Origin: CAZCGA01 sp964498075
GTDB taxonomy: Bacteria; Desulfobacterota; Binatia; HRBIN30
Length of the DNA stretch: 64,000 nt
Direction: 5' to 3'
Assembly (NCBI GenBank): GCA_964498075.1
Contig: CAZCGA010000002.1
Coordinates: 62,001-126,000, forward strand
Shown: positions 44,101 to 51,305 of the stretch, piece by piece
Numbering within the stretch: position 1 is the first letter of the stretch
How the letters are laid out: each line of letters begins with the position of its first letter
Translations under genes and position numbers: made by a program
The notes under the pieces: generated by a model
Seen by the model: the letters and a program-made list of their open reading frames with translations, nothing else
The model's database searches: none
What the model was told of the DNA's origin: nothing

Positions 44101-44866
44101 AGCGCTCGCTGGTCTGCGGGCTGTCTACGGTCAGTTGGCCGTTTGCGGTGATTTGTTGTCCACCCACCGAGTTGAGCGGATGGCGCAGCAGGCTCAGCTC
44201 CTTCGCCTTCAGCGTCTTGGTGATCACACCATCACGGGCAAATGTCTCGCTGTAGTTCATGAAGTCGATGGTGACGTCGGCGTCATCGGGTATTCCGGAC
44301 GTACAGAGGGTCGGACCCAGAACGGTCTGCACGACCGTGCCGGAGCGGGTGACCGTCGTCGCGCTGGTTGCGCCGGGCTCGATACAGCTGGAATACACGG
44401 TCGTCAGCACGCTGTGAAGGCCGGGGACACAGGCGACGTCTCTGCTGCCGCCGAGCGTGCAGGGTATCGTCGCCGCGCCGCTTCCGCCAGTGACGGTCTG
44501 CGCCGCGCCGCCGAACGCCCCGATGAATCCAAAATCCTGGAGCGAGTCGGTGGTCGACACCGCCAACCGTGCCGAGGCATCCAGCGCGTCCGAACCTTGC
44601 AGCGGATTCACGCACCCGCCCAGCGCGCGGGCGATTGCGCCGACCAACTCGTCGGCGGATACCGCGCTGTCACCTTGCCGGTCGACGGGTCTGCAGTCGT
44701 CCACTGGCGCGGTGCCCAAGGCGATGCTGGCGCTCGTCGCCAGCTCGTTGACCGTGACCTTCCCATCGTCGTCACAGTCGCCGGGGCAAACCGCCGCGCT
44801 CGGCCGGCACAGACCCGCAAGCACCACGATGATGCCGACAACTTTCTGTGGCGCCCCAGCGCGCAT
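41126..44866 (-). CDS. Giant secreted protein with dockerin-like, PPC, CARDB and cohesin-like domains
   Basis: 1246 residues. A signal peptide (1-25) is followed by a dockerin-like pair of EF-hand loops (CDDDGKVTVNEL and RQGDSAVSADEL, about 28-88). A long beta-rich region with cysteine pairs covers about 90-640. PPC-type domains (FAYTASSNGTYQITVEG, LYVRDGGCGG) lie near 680-790 and again near 975-1080. Between them is a PT-rich linker and a CARDB domain (about 815-925). After another PT linker, the C-terminal domain (about 1110-1235; GSVSGAPGQRVSIDVTLDAR) looks like a cohesin. The same polypeptide thus carries both halves of a cohesin-dockerin type interaction. Probably cell-surface or extracellular. 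Confidence 0.85.
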   Translation of the reverse strand: MRAGAPQKVVGIIVVLAGLCRPSAAVCPGDCDDDGKVTVNELATSASIALGTAPVDDCRPVDRQGDSAVSADELVGAIARALGGCVNPLQGSDALDASARLAVSTTDSLQDFGFIGAFGGAAQTVTGGSGAATIPCTLGGSRDVACVPGLHSVLTTVYSSCIEPGATSATTVTRSGTVVQTVLGPTLCTSGIPDDADVTIDFMNYSETFARDGVITKTLKAKELSLLRHPLNSVGGQQITANGQLTVDSPQTSERFTQTFTDFRLTTEPQSDGSVVVTLNGAMNVDCLGDLQFTTTQAIRFRANAACPSAGEFEVGQPLAPPTGGGTAASDDGDLLGARAEGEAANATAGLGLQQLLFRAADGQIYQVLQNVGGEPDTGGEDIRVTTLVGTLGEGGACAETPLGGGSAAVAAAGAGQALSLGSVFKSARIADAGPPCFNPNGTGGAGRLCFGPGCSSDCVCQVAERCTTFTISDGTAIGAPADVPAASVVDQLSVSSGSFCSGFSGRSTYRFGGSGPSTRAGQCGADPADGFLLPNGMSAFAGGQNGSTVVFAYDVPLAARFAGEAAGFSVDRNGKNALGCAGNNIVLGGRSTSKNIFAPRITFVQDGSVNFDFDPGVPSIDRSLVTCNIPLLAACSSFPTPTPTPQSVQCPEIDLGNAPSVSRNGSTVGKANILSDATCGDGGGAAPEATFAYTASSNGTYQITVEGLDFFDPILYVRDGGCGGAQLGCDGSVSVSLIEFGEVPSGAAGGIVIVPVLARTVVVSLHGGQRIAIVVDGSPGGSGAFRLDVARILATPTPTPTPTPAAGGLADLVVTSLTAPSVATIGTQITVSATVTNQATRSAGAFQVSFVLSRDTDLSAGDVVLASCSYPALGAGATVLCNGTIFVPSLATGGYSLGVIADALGQLTESNEANNTRLLPGGFTLNGLPGTPTPLPQCPISDLGSPPNISLTTLSTFGRPSSLGGASCGGGGGQAADFSFAYTAPQTGPYSIDTSGSSFDTVLYVRDSCGGNELACNDDIAFGSRQSQVLLQLAAGQHIVIVVDGFGVANGNFVLNIRSGSSLPTNTPKVPTPTPTPTRTVGPTAPVVRIGSVSGAPGQRVSIDVTLDARGQAISDVSHLLHFDQRTAIPKTGDEFDCVVNPGINKRDTTFFVLDVDVLDADVTSFVNVAPIPSGRLYTCAINIAPDTPAGVYALQCTELLVTWVDGTDVEGACIDGSVTVTNVIPPTPTVTPPFGASAAVAVER

Positions 44867-44983
44867 CGACCTACCTCACACCGTGCAGCCCGTTTCCGAG
44901 GAGTAGCTCGCTGCTACTACGGATGCCGACGCACTGTCAATGAAGGCTTCTCGTGTGTTCTGTCGTTGGGAGACCGCTGCGCT

Positions 44984-45073
44984 GACAGACAACAGACCGC
45001 TGCGCTTGCAGACAACAGACGATTCATCCTCCATCTGTAGTCTGTCCGTCGGTTGTCTGTCCGTCTGTTGTCT
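44984..45073. repeat. CAGACAAC/GTTGTCTG repeat tract
   Basis: GACAGACAACAGAC and GCAGACAACAGAC on the left face inverted GTCTGTCCGTC and GGTTGTCTGTCC units on the right, so the tract is both repetitive and partly self-complementary. It follows the stop of the flavin reductase gene. Confidence 0.6.
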
Positions 45074-45552
45074 CATCCTTTGACAATCTTCCGATAGGCG
45101 CCGCGGAAATAGAGCAACGGCTCCGCGTCACACGCGTCCCCAGCTTCGACCTGCCCGATGAAGACGGTGTGGTCCCCGGCGTCGACGACGTTGACGGTGC
45201 GGCACTCCAAATAGCCGAGCGCCTCGACCAACAGCGGCGCCCCGATCGCCCCGCGGCGCCACGACAGGTCGACGAACTTGTCGCCACCTGACGTGGCGAA
45301 GCGTTGCGACAAGGGCTCGTGATCGACGGCCAGGAAGTTGACCGCGAAGATACCCGAGGGGTGAAAGTGGGCATAGCTCTCGGAGCGCTTGTCGACGCAG
45401 ACCAGCACCAGCGGCGGCTCCAACGACACCGAAGTGAATGCCGTGGCCGTGAGCCCATACGGCGTCCCTCCCTCGCCCGTGGTAGTCACCACGGTGACTC
45501 CTGCGGCAAAGTGGCCCAGCACACGACGGAACTCTTGCGTATCGATCGGCAT
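45073..45552 (-). CDS. Flavin reductase-domain protein
   Basis: 159 residues. MPIDTQEFRRVLGHFAAGVTVVTT, then GLTATAFTSVSLEPPLVLVCVD is the flavin reductase-like start, with FAVNFLAVDHEPLSQRFA downstream. Such proteins supply reduced FMN or FAD to a two-component monooxygenase or bind flavin themselves. It is the last gene of a five-gene minus-strand run that also encodes an aldehyde oxidoreductase and a CoA-transferase. No partner monooxygenase is in the window. Confidence 0.93.
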   Translation of the reverse strand: MPIDTQEFRRVLGHFAAGVTVVTTTGEGGTPYGLTATAFTSVSLEPPLVLVCVDKRSESYAHFHPSGIFAVNFLAVDHEPLSQRFATSGGDKFVDLSWRRGAIGAPLLVEALGYLECRTVNVVDAGDHTVFIGQVEAGDACDAEPLLYFRGAYRKIVKG

Positions 45553-45561
45553 CCCACCCCC

Positions 45562-46599
45562 TCACTTTTGAGTTTTGACTTTTGCCTTTTGACTTTCCGC
45601 CCCCCCGCCCTCCGGCCACATCGGCGCCACCACCAGCGGCCCGTCGGCACGCCACATGTGACACGAGTCGACGGCGGCGTGCGGGCCCTCGGCGCGTCGC
45701 GGACGCATCTCCAGCTCCTCGATCAGACTCGGCATACACTGCATCAGCGTCGGCGCCAGCATGAAGAGCAGATGCTGCAACGGCTCCAAGCCAGTCGTCC
45801 CCGCGAATAGCTGCTGCACCTGCGCGCTGTAGCCGGTGAACATCACGCGCCCGACGAGATCTCCGACGCGCGCCACCGGCTCCCAACTGCCGAGCGCATC
45901 GATTCCCGGTCCCGAACGGCGCACCCGCCCACTGCCGGCGATCACCGCCATGGTCGGGATCTGGGTCTCCACGTCGACGATCGCCTCGAACGATTCCTCC
46001 AGCTCCTCCTCCAGCGGCAACGACTCGGCGCCCGGAGGGTAATGCAGGTCGAAGAGTGTCCCGCGCAGCACCAGGCCCCACCCGGTCGGCTTCAAGCCAT
46101 CGACGATCAGGCTGCGGGAGAAGATCGGGCTGCCGGCCACCACGGCTCCGTTGGAAGGGTGCCGCGCGCGTTCCCGGTCGATCGCCCACTCGATCGTCGG
46201 CCCAAGCATCCGGAGCAAGGTGAAGACATGGAAGCAGCCGCGCGGGCCGCCCACGTGCGCCGTCAGCGTCGGGCCGAAGGCGTCACGCAACGACGCACCC
46301 ACCAGACGCTGCACGTCGGGGAGCCGGTCGGGGCATCCTTCCCCACGCGTCGCCGGACCGGGTGCAAACGGGAAGGCCGACATCGACGCCTGAACGTCGC
46401 GGATGCGCAGCTCGGGACAATCGAGGTGCAGCTGCACGGCCATGTCGTGCACCACTCCGGGGCCTTGCAGCTTGCCGGCGAGCGGGACGATGCCGCGCTT
46501 GCGGAGATCGAAGATCCGCCCCTCAGCCACCAGGCTGCCTGCCGCACCCCACGACAGGCGGAGGGAGATCATGCGGGTGTGGAGCGGAGTCAGGGACAT
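45562..46599 (-). CDS. DUF2889 family protein
   Basis: 345 residues. RIFDLRKRGIVPLAGKLQGP with VVHDMAVQLHLDCPELRIRD, and the central VGGPRGCFHVFTLLRMLGP (family: G-GC-H-ELL), are the DUF2889 core. DUF2889 genes are frequently found in catabolic operons, but no reaction is established. Its last residues (SQKAKVKTQK) are encoded by a short TTTTGA repeat, so the C-terminus may be recent. It is 9 bases upstream of the flavin reductase gene. Confidence 0.8.
   Translation of the reverse strand: MSLTPLHTRMISLRLSWGAAGSLVAEGRIFDLRKRGIVPLAGKLQGPGVVHDMAVQLHLDCPELRIRDVQASMSAFPFAPGPATRGEGCPDRLPDVQRLVGASLRDAFGPTLTAHVGGPRGCFHVFTLLRMLGPTIEWAIDRERARHPSNGAVVAGSPIFSRSLIVDGLKPTGWGLVLRGTLFDLHYPPGAESLPLEEELEESFEAIVDVETQIPTMAVIAGSGRVRRSGPGIDALGSWEPVARVGDLVGRVMFTGYSAQVQQLFAGTTGLEPLQHLLFMLAPTLMQCMPSLIEELEMRPRRAEGPHAAVDSCHMWRADGPLVVAPMWPEGGGAESQKAKVKTQK
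45565..45596. repeat. TTTTGA-type microsatellite in a gene end
   Basis: CTTTTGA, GTTTTGA, CTTTTGC and CTTTTGA units of 7 bases. They encode the lysine-rich tail of the DUF2889 protein. Confidence 0.55.
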
Positions 46600-46650
46600 T
46601 GAGTCAGTGGGTCAGTGAGTCATTGGGTCATTGAGCCAGTGCTTCAGTGC
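46600..46650. repeat. GTCAGTG/GTCATTG heptamer tract
   Basis: About seven degenerate 7-8 base units fill the whole gap between the CoA-transferase stop and the DUF2889 ATG, so no normal Shine-Dalgarno sequence is visible there. Confidence 0.55.
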
Positions 46651-47844
46651 TCACACGATTCCCTTGTCGCGTAGCGCTGCCACCTCGGGTTCGCTCATGC
46701 CCAGGAATCGTCCCAGCACTTCCGCCGTCGCTTCGCCGAGCAACGGGGCCGGGCGTACGTCGGTCGGCGAATCGGAGAGTTGCAGCGGATTGCCGGGCAT
46801 GGTGAGCGACCCTTGCGGATGCTCAACGTCGACGATCATGCCGCGCTGCTTGAGGTGCGGATCGTTGATCACGTCGTTCGTATCGAACACCGCGCTACAC
46901 GGCACACCGGCGCGCGCCAGGGTGTGCATCGCCTCCCACTTGTCGCGCTGGCGCGTCCAGCCGGCGATCATCTCGAAGACCTCAGCGCGCCGCTTGTTGC
47001 GCTCCTTGAGGTCGGTGTAGCGCGGGTCGTCGATAAGGTCGCCGCGGCCGATGGCGGTGAGCAGGGCATCCCACATCGCGCGCGTCGTCAAGAAAATGTA
47101 GACGTAGTCGTTCGGGCCGCCGGCAGCGCAGGGATACAGATCGATGGGCACGAGGAGCGGCATGCTGTTGCCCATGCGCGGCACGGCGGTGTGTGTCAGG
47201 TACTGGCCGAGCATGCGCACGCGCATGAAGTTGACGACGGCGTCCTGCATCGCCACCTCCACCTTCTGGCCGCGTCCGCTGCTGTGCCGCTGCACCACCG
47301 CCGCGAGGATTCCGACCGCCGCATGCACGCCCGTGCCCGTATCGCCCAGCGTCGGCCCGGGCGAACAGGGTGGTGAATCCGGAAAGCCGGTGATGCTCAG
47401 CGCGCCGCCGGCCGCTTGCGCGATGGTGTCGAAGCACTTGTACTCGGCGTACGGCCCGTACGTACCGAAGCCCTTGATCGTGGCGTAGATCAGCGGCGCA
47501 TGGAGCGCGCGCAGCGTCTCGTAGTCGAGCCCCAAACGTTCCATGACGCCGAACGCGAAGTTCTCCACCAGGATGTCGCAGTGCGGCACCAGCTGCTTGA
47601 AGATGGACACGCCCTCGGGCGTGCGCAGGTTCAGCGTGACGCTGCGCTTGTTGGCGTTGAGCACGACGAAGTACACGGAGTCCTTGCCCGGCCGCACCCC
47701 GAACGACGACCGGCCCGGCTCGCCGTGCCGCGGCGGCTCGACCTTGATGACCTCGGCGCCCAAAAAGCCGAGCAACTCGGTGCACGACGTCCCGGCTTCA
47801 AACTGCGTCAGATCGAGAACGCGGAGCCCACTCAAGGCTTGCAT
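46651..47844 (-). CDS. CaiB/BaiF-family CoA-transferase
   Basis: 397 residues. MQALSGLRVLDLTQFEAGTSC, then FLGAEVIKVEPPRHGEPGR is the class III CoA-transferase start. SLNLRTPEG-like and LVENFAFGVMERLGLDYETL motifs follow, then GDTGTGVHAAVGILAAV with the catalytic Asp. It moves CoA between a donor thioester and a carboxylic acid. Its position after an aldehyde oxidoreductase suggests that it activates the acid product. Soluble dimer in the family. Confidence 0.94.
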   Translation of the reverse strand: MQALSGLRVLDLTQFEAGTSCTELLGFLGAEVIKVEPPRHGEPGRSSFGVRPGKDSVYFVVLNANKRSVTLNLRTPEGVSIFKQLVPHCDILVENFAFGVMERLGLDYETLRALHAPLIYATIKGFGTYGPYAEYKCFDTIAQAAGGALSITGFPDSPPCSPGPTLGDTGTGVHAAVGILAAVVQRHSSGRGQKVEVAMQDAVVNFMRVRMLGQYLTHTAVPRMGNSMPLLVPIDLYPCAAGGPNDYVYIFLTTRAMWDALLTAIGRGDLIDDPRYTDLKERNKRRAEVFEMIAGWTRQRDKWEAMHTLARAGVPCSAVFDTNDVINDPHLKQRGMIVDVEHPQGSLTMPGNPLQLSDSPTDVRPAPLLGEATAEVLGRFLGMSEPEVAALRDKGIV

Positions 47845-47865
47845 GTGCCCGACACCATTCGCCGT

Positions 47866-48258
47866 CTAGAACAGGCTGAGGCCGATCAGCGCCACGGCGA
47901 AGTAGGCCGCGACGACCGCGGCGCCGGCGTAGTCCTTGGCCAGACGTTGGCCGAAGAGCAAGCACAGCAACGCCATCGCGGAGGTTGCGACGCCACAAGC
48001 GGCGACCCCAAAGCCTTCGACAGTGAAATCACCCACCAGCAGGCCGACGGCACAGAGCACACCGGCGGCCAGCTCGACGAGCGTCAGCGCCCAGAACAGG
48101 AGCGGCACCGCGGCCGGCGGGACCGCGCTATTCTTGAAGTGATCGCTGAAGTACCCAAGGTTCCCTTGCCGGTCGATGAGCTTGTCGAGCGACGACTGCA
48201 GGAAGACGATGGCGAAGAAGGCCGTCGCGAGCAGACGGCCGATCACGTCGGGGTTCAT
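47866..48258 (-). CDS. DoxX-like membrane protein
   Basis: 130 residues from the ATG at 48256-48258, with four hydrophobic segments: about 8-25, 47-67, 73-93 and 107-128. FLQSSLDKLIDRQGNLGYFSDHFKNS is a typical DoxX/DoxD-like first loop. It is probably an inner-membrane quinone-linked or terminal-oxidase-associated protein. It sits between the aldehyde oxidoreductase and CoA-transferase genes with gaps of 52 and 21 bases. Confidence 0.8.
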   Translation of the reverse strand: MNPDVIGRLLATAFFAIVFLQSSLDKLIDRQGNLGYFSDHFKNSAVPPAAVPLLFWALTLVELAAGVLCAVGLLVGDFTVEGFGVAACGVATSAMALLCLLFGQRLAKDYAGAAVVAAYFAVALIGLSLF

Positions 48259-48310
48259 TGGCGATCGGCCCACACGCACCGGCTCGAAGCCGGTGCCACC
48301 ATCCCCGGCG

Positions 48311-50104
48311 TCACGTCAGTCCCAACTCGGCCAGCTTCTCCGGCGTCGGACGGCCCTCGCGGTCCCACCCACGCTGCTGGTAGTAGTCGTCGAGCATCTC
48401 TTCGAGCGGCACGACGTGCCCCTTCGACGCGCCCTCGGTCAGCGGCTCCTGCAGCATGCGCGGCGGCAAGCTGTCGTCCTGGCGCCCCAGCCCGGCCTTG
48501 TTGTTGAATACGCGTTCCAGGTTCCAGATGCGTTCGCCGATCCGCTGGATCTCGTGCTCGTCGATCGGCATCCCGAGCGCGTCGCCGACCAGCTCGCCGA
48601 GCACCTGCGGGCCCATGGCCATGGTCGCGAACAGGCAGATGCCGCTGGCGTCGACGAAGCTCGTCTGGTTCTGCAGCGTCGCCAGCCACATGCCTTTGTC
48701 CTGGGTGGTGAACGGATCCAGCTTCACCGGGTTGCCGAAGTGCTCGAGCGCCACCGCGTAGCCGCGGAGGTGACAGGCGCCGCGGTTCGAGGTGGCGTAT
48801 CCCAAGCCCATGCCCACCGAGCCGCGCGGATCGTAGGCCGCGAAGGCTTGCTTCTTGGAGCCGATGAAGAGCTCCGGATGCCCGTATTTCTCGGCGACGC
48901 GATAGCCGCCGTCGGCGAGCGCGTCACCGAAGCCGGTGCGGTACGCCATGGCGTCCATCAGGGTGAGCAGCGCGTCCACATCGCCGAACTTGAGCGCGAA
49001 GCCGACGTCGCGCTCCGGCAGGTAGCCGCGCTGCGCCAGCTCCATCGCGGTCGCCAGGCTGCAGCCGGCCTCGATGGTGTCCATGCCCAGCTCATTGCAC
49101 AGGTAGTTGGCCTTGATGATGGCGGCGAGATCGCCCACCCCGCAGGTCGTGCCGAGCCCGAAGATCGTTTCGTACTCCGGCCCTTCGCCATGGCCGTCGA
49201 GCTTGCCGTGGCCGGTGATCTTGGTGACCCGGCCGCAGTTGATGGTGCAGCTGTGGCAGCCGCGGGTGCGGGTCATGTACTCGTCGCGCACGCGCTCGCC
49301 GTTGACCGCATCCGCGTGCACGAAGGTGCCTTTCTGGAAATTATTGGTTGGCAGGATGCCGACGGTGTTCATGTAGCCGACGGTTCCCGCCGTGCCCAGC
49401 ATCGACAGCCCCGATCCCACCGGCGACTGAGCCACCTGCTGCACCGCGGTGCGCGCCACGCGCAGGAAGCTCTGCGGGTTCAGCATGCGCAGGCCCTTGG
49501 TCCCGTAGGCGACGACGGCCTTGAGCCGCTTCGCACCCATGACGGCGCCCACCCCGGAGCGGCCGGCGGCGCGCCCCTTGTCGTTCATCACGCAGGCGAC
49601 GCGGGCGCGGTTCTCGCCGGCCGGGCCGATGAGCGCGACGCGCGCATCCGGGTGCGTCTCGTCGCGCAGCCGGTCTTCCGTCTCCGCCACCAGCTTGCCC
49701 CACACGTGCTGCGCGCTGCGGATCTCCACGGTGTCGTCGTTGATCCACAGATACACCGGCTCGCGAGCCGCCCCCTCGACCATCAGGTAGTCGTAGCCGG
49801 CGTAGCGCAGGGCCGGGCCCCAGTAGCCGCCGGAGTTGGAGCACGCCACGGTCCCGGTGAGCGGCGACTTGGTCACCACCATGTAACGCCCGCCGGTTGG
49901 CGCAAACGTTCCCGTCAGCGGCCCGGTCGCGAAGATCAGCGGGTTGGCGGGATCGAGCGCGTCGATCCGTGGGTCCATGTTGTCCGCCAGCAGCTTGGTG
50001 GCGACGCCGCGCCCGCCGACGAACTGGCGCGTCAGCGCCTCCGCAATCGGCTCCTTGGTGATCTTCCCGCTACTCAGATTGACGCGTAAGAGCGTTGCAC
50101 CCAT
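48311..50104 (-). CDS. Tungsten-containing aldehyde ferredoxin oxidoreductase
   Basis: 597 residues from the ATG at 50102-50104, with GGAGG upstream. The first domain (MGATLLRVNLSSGKI...VGGRGVATKLL) and the pterin-binding AGRSGVGAVMGAKRLKAV are family signatures. The 4Fe-4S ligands are Cys283, Cys286 and Cys290 in CHSCTINC, with the fourth near SGICLF. It oxidises aldehydes to acids and passes electrons to ferredoxin, which links it to the CoA-transferase downstream. It heads a five-gene minus-strand operon. Confidence 0.95.
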   Translation of the reverse strand: MGATLLRVNLSSGKITKEPIAEALTRQFVGGRGVATKLLADNMDPRIDALDPANPLIFATGPLTGTFAPTGGRYMVVTKSPLTGTVACSNSGGYWGPALRYAGYDYLMVEGAAREPVYLWINDDTVEIRSAQHVWGKLVAETEDRLRDETHPDARVALIGPAGENRARVACVMNDKGRAAGRSGVGAVMGAKRLKAVVAYGTKGLRMLNPQSFLRVARTAVQQVAQSPVGSGLSMLGTAGTVGYMNTVGILPTNNFQKGTFVHADAVNGERVRDEYMTRTRGCHSCTINCGRVTKITGHGKLDGHGEGPEYETIFGLGTTCGVGDLAAIIKANYLCNELGMDTIEAGCSLATAMELAQRGYLPERDVGFALKFGDVDALLTLMDAMAYRTGFGDALADGGYRVAEKYGHPELFIGSKKQAFAAYDPRGSVGMGLGYATSNRGACHLRGYAVALEHFGNPVKLDPFTTQDKGMWLATLQNQTSFVDASGICLFATMAMGPQVLGELVGDALGMPIDEHEIQRIGERIWNLERVFNNKAGLGRQDDSLPPRMLQEPLTEGASKGHVVPLEEMLDDYYQQRGWDREGRPTPEKLAELGLT

Positions 50105-50176
50105 GGATCCTCCGTGCGCGTGAATCGCGCGCGTCGCGCCGGCGCCGCGGACACGGTTCACGATTCCTGTCGACTA

Positions 50177-50557
50177 TCACCTCGCACGCGGATCGACAAC
50201 ACGGGCTGCGGCCTGCAGGATGCGTGGCAAGTCGCGGCTGAACTCCGAACGCGCCATCACTTGATCGCAGCCGGCAGCGCGGGCGCGTTGGGCCAGGTCG
50301 ACCTGGACGTGCGACAGGAAGCCGATGACCTTCAGGTGCTGCAGCTGCGGATCAGCACGCAGCTGCGCCAGCGCCGTGAAGCTGCGGTCGTCCGGCGCGT
50401 TCAGGTCGAGGATCACCGTGGCGGCCGGGTCGCGGCGCAGCTCGTCCAGGAGCTGCGCCACGTCCGCGACCAGACGCGCCTCGACCGGAGTGTGCGCGGC
50501 GACCGCGGTGATCTTCGATCCGAACAGCAGGTCCGGGACCAACGCCACCACGCGCAT
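50177..50557 (-). CDS. Stand-alone receiver-like domain protein
   Basis: 126 residues from the ATG at 50555-50557, 11 bases after the stop of the upstream secreted protein gene. TVILDLNAPDDRSF gives an Asp in the phosphoacceptor position, and VIGFLSHVQVDLAQRARAAGCDQVMARSEF follows the receiver pattern. The N-terminal acidic pair is weak (VPDLLFGSKI), so phosphorylation is uncertain. It may regulate the downstream aldehyde oxidoreductase operon, or act by protein contact. Confidence 0.75.
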   Translation of the reverse strand: MRVVALVPDLLFGSKITAVAAHTPVEARLVADVAQLLDELRRDPAATVILDLNAPDDRSFTALAQLRADPQLQHLKVIGFLSHVQVDLAQRARAAGCDQVMARSEFSRDLPRILQAAARVVDPRAR

Positions 50558-50568
50558 GCGCTCACCGC

Positions 50569-51237
50569 TCACTTCAAGCGATACCAGACGACGTCGCCGT
50601 GCAGACCGATCGGCATCACACCGCCTCCCGGTGCGGTGAGCACGCTGCCCGCCGTAAAGTAGCCATACATGCGGTTGGGCTCGATCTTCTGGATGTAGTC
50701 GCTCGCGCCGACGATGGCGGCGCTGGGAGCGGAGCCCTGCAGATCGAAGCGCAGCACGGCCCCTTTTGCCTCGGGCGGCAGGGCCGCGTCCTTCTCGAGG
50801 TTCTGCGCGTCGTACAGGAGATACTGCCGCGCCCGCCACTTGATCTCCGGCTGCCGCGCCGACTCCAAGGCCTTCACCATATCCTTCAGCGCCTTCTCGT
50901 CCGGCTCCCACTTGACCTTTTTCATCACCGCGTCGCGGAACGAAGTGCCGGCATCCGGTCCCACGTTCTGCGGCAGGAGCTGATTGATGACCCACCGATC
51001 GCCGTCGAGGGTGAAGCGCAGGGTGAGGTAGCCGTTCGCCCACTGGTTGTTGCCGAGGTCGGAGCGCTCGAGGCGCAACCACGTCCCTTGCAGCGACTTG
51101 GGGATCTCCCCGGCGACGACGACACGCTCCTTGTCATCCGCCATCTCGGGCACCCCCGCCTTGGGCAGCGGCAGCTGTGCCAATGTGGGTCGTACAAGCA
51201 ATGCCACGACACCCAGAAGCAGCGAAGCAACTCTCAT
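50569..51237 (-). CDS. Secreted protein of unknown function
   Basis: 222 residues from the ATG at 51235-51237, with GGAGGTGGAG just before it; an upstream in-frame ATG at 51282 lacks this. A signal peptide covers about residues 1-20 (LLLGVVALLVRPTLAQL). The mature part has ERVVVAGEIPKSLQGTWLRLE, TLRFTLDGDRWVINQLLPQN and a C-terminal GGGVMPIGLHGDVVWYRLK. I do not recognise a family; a lipocalin-like beta-rich fold is possible. Confidence 0.75.
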   Translation of the reverse strand: MRVASLLLGVVALLVRPTLAQLPLPKAGVPEMADDKERVVVAGEIPKSLQGTWLRLERSDLGNNQWANGYLTLRFTLDGDRWVINQLLPQNVGPDAGTSFRDAVMKKVKWEPDEKALKDMVKALESARQPEIKWRARQYLLYDAQNLEKDAALPPEAKGAVLRFDLQGSAPSAAIVGASDYIQKIEPNRMYGYFTAGSVLTAPGGGVMPIGLHGDVVWYRLK

Positions 51238-51305
51238 CTCCACCTCCAATATGGAAATCGACGATAGGGAGTTGGCTAGCATAGCCGTTTCGGTGCCTCA
51301 AGCGC

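Noticed and set aside
48176..50089. 637-codon plus-strand open frame
   Set aside because: It lies antisense to the aldehyde oxidoreductase gene and reads as His/Arg/Ala-rich sequence without family motifs; it is a GC-driven shadow.
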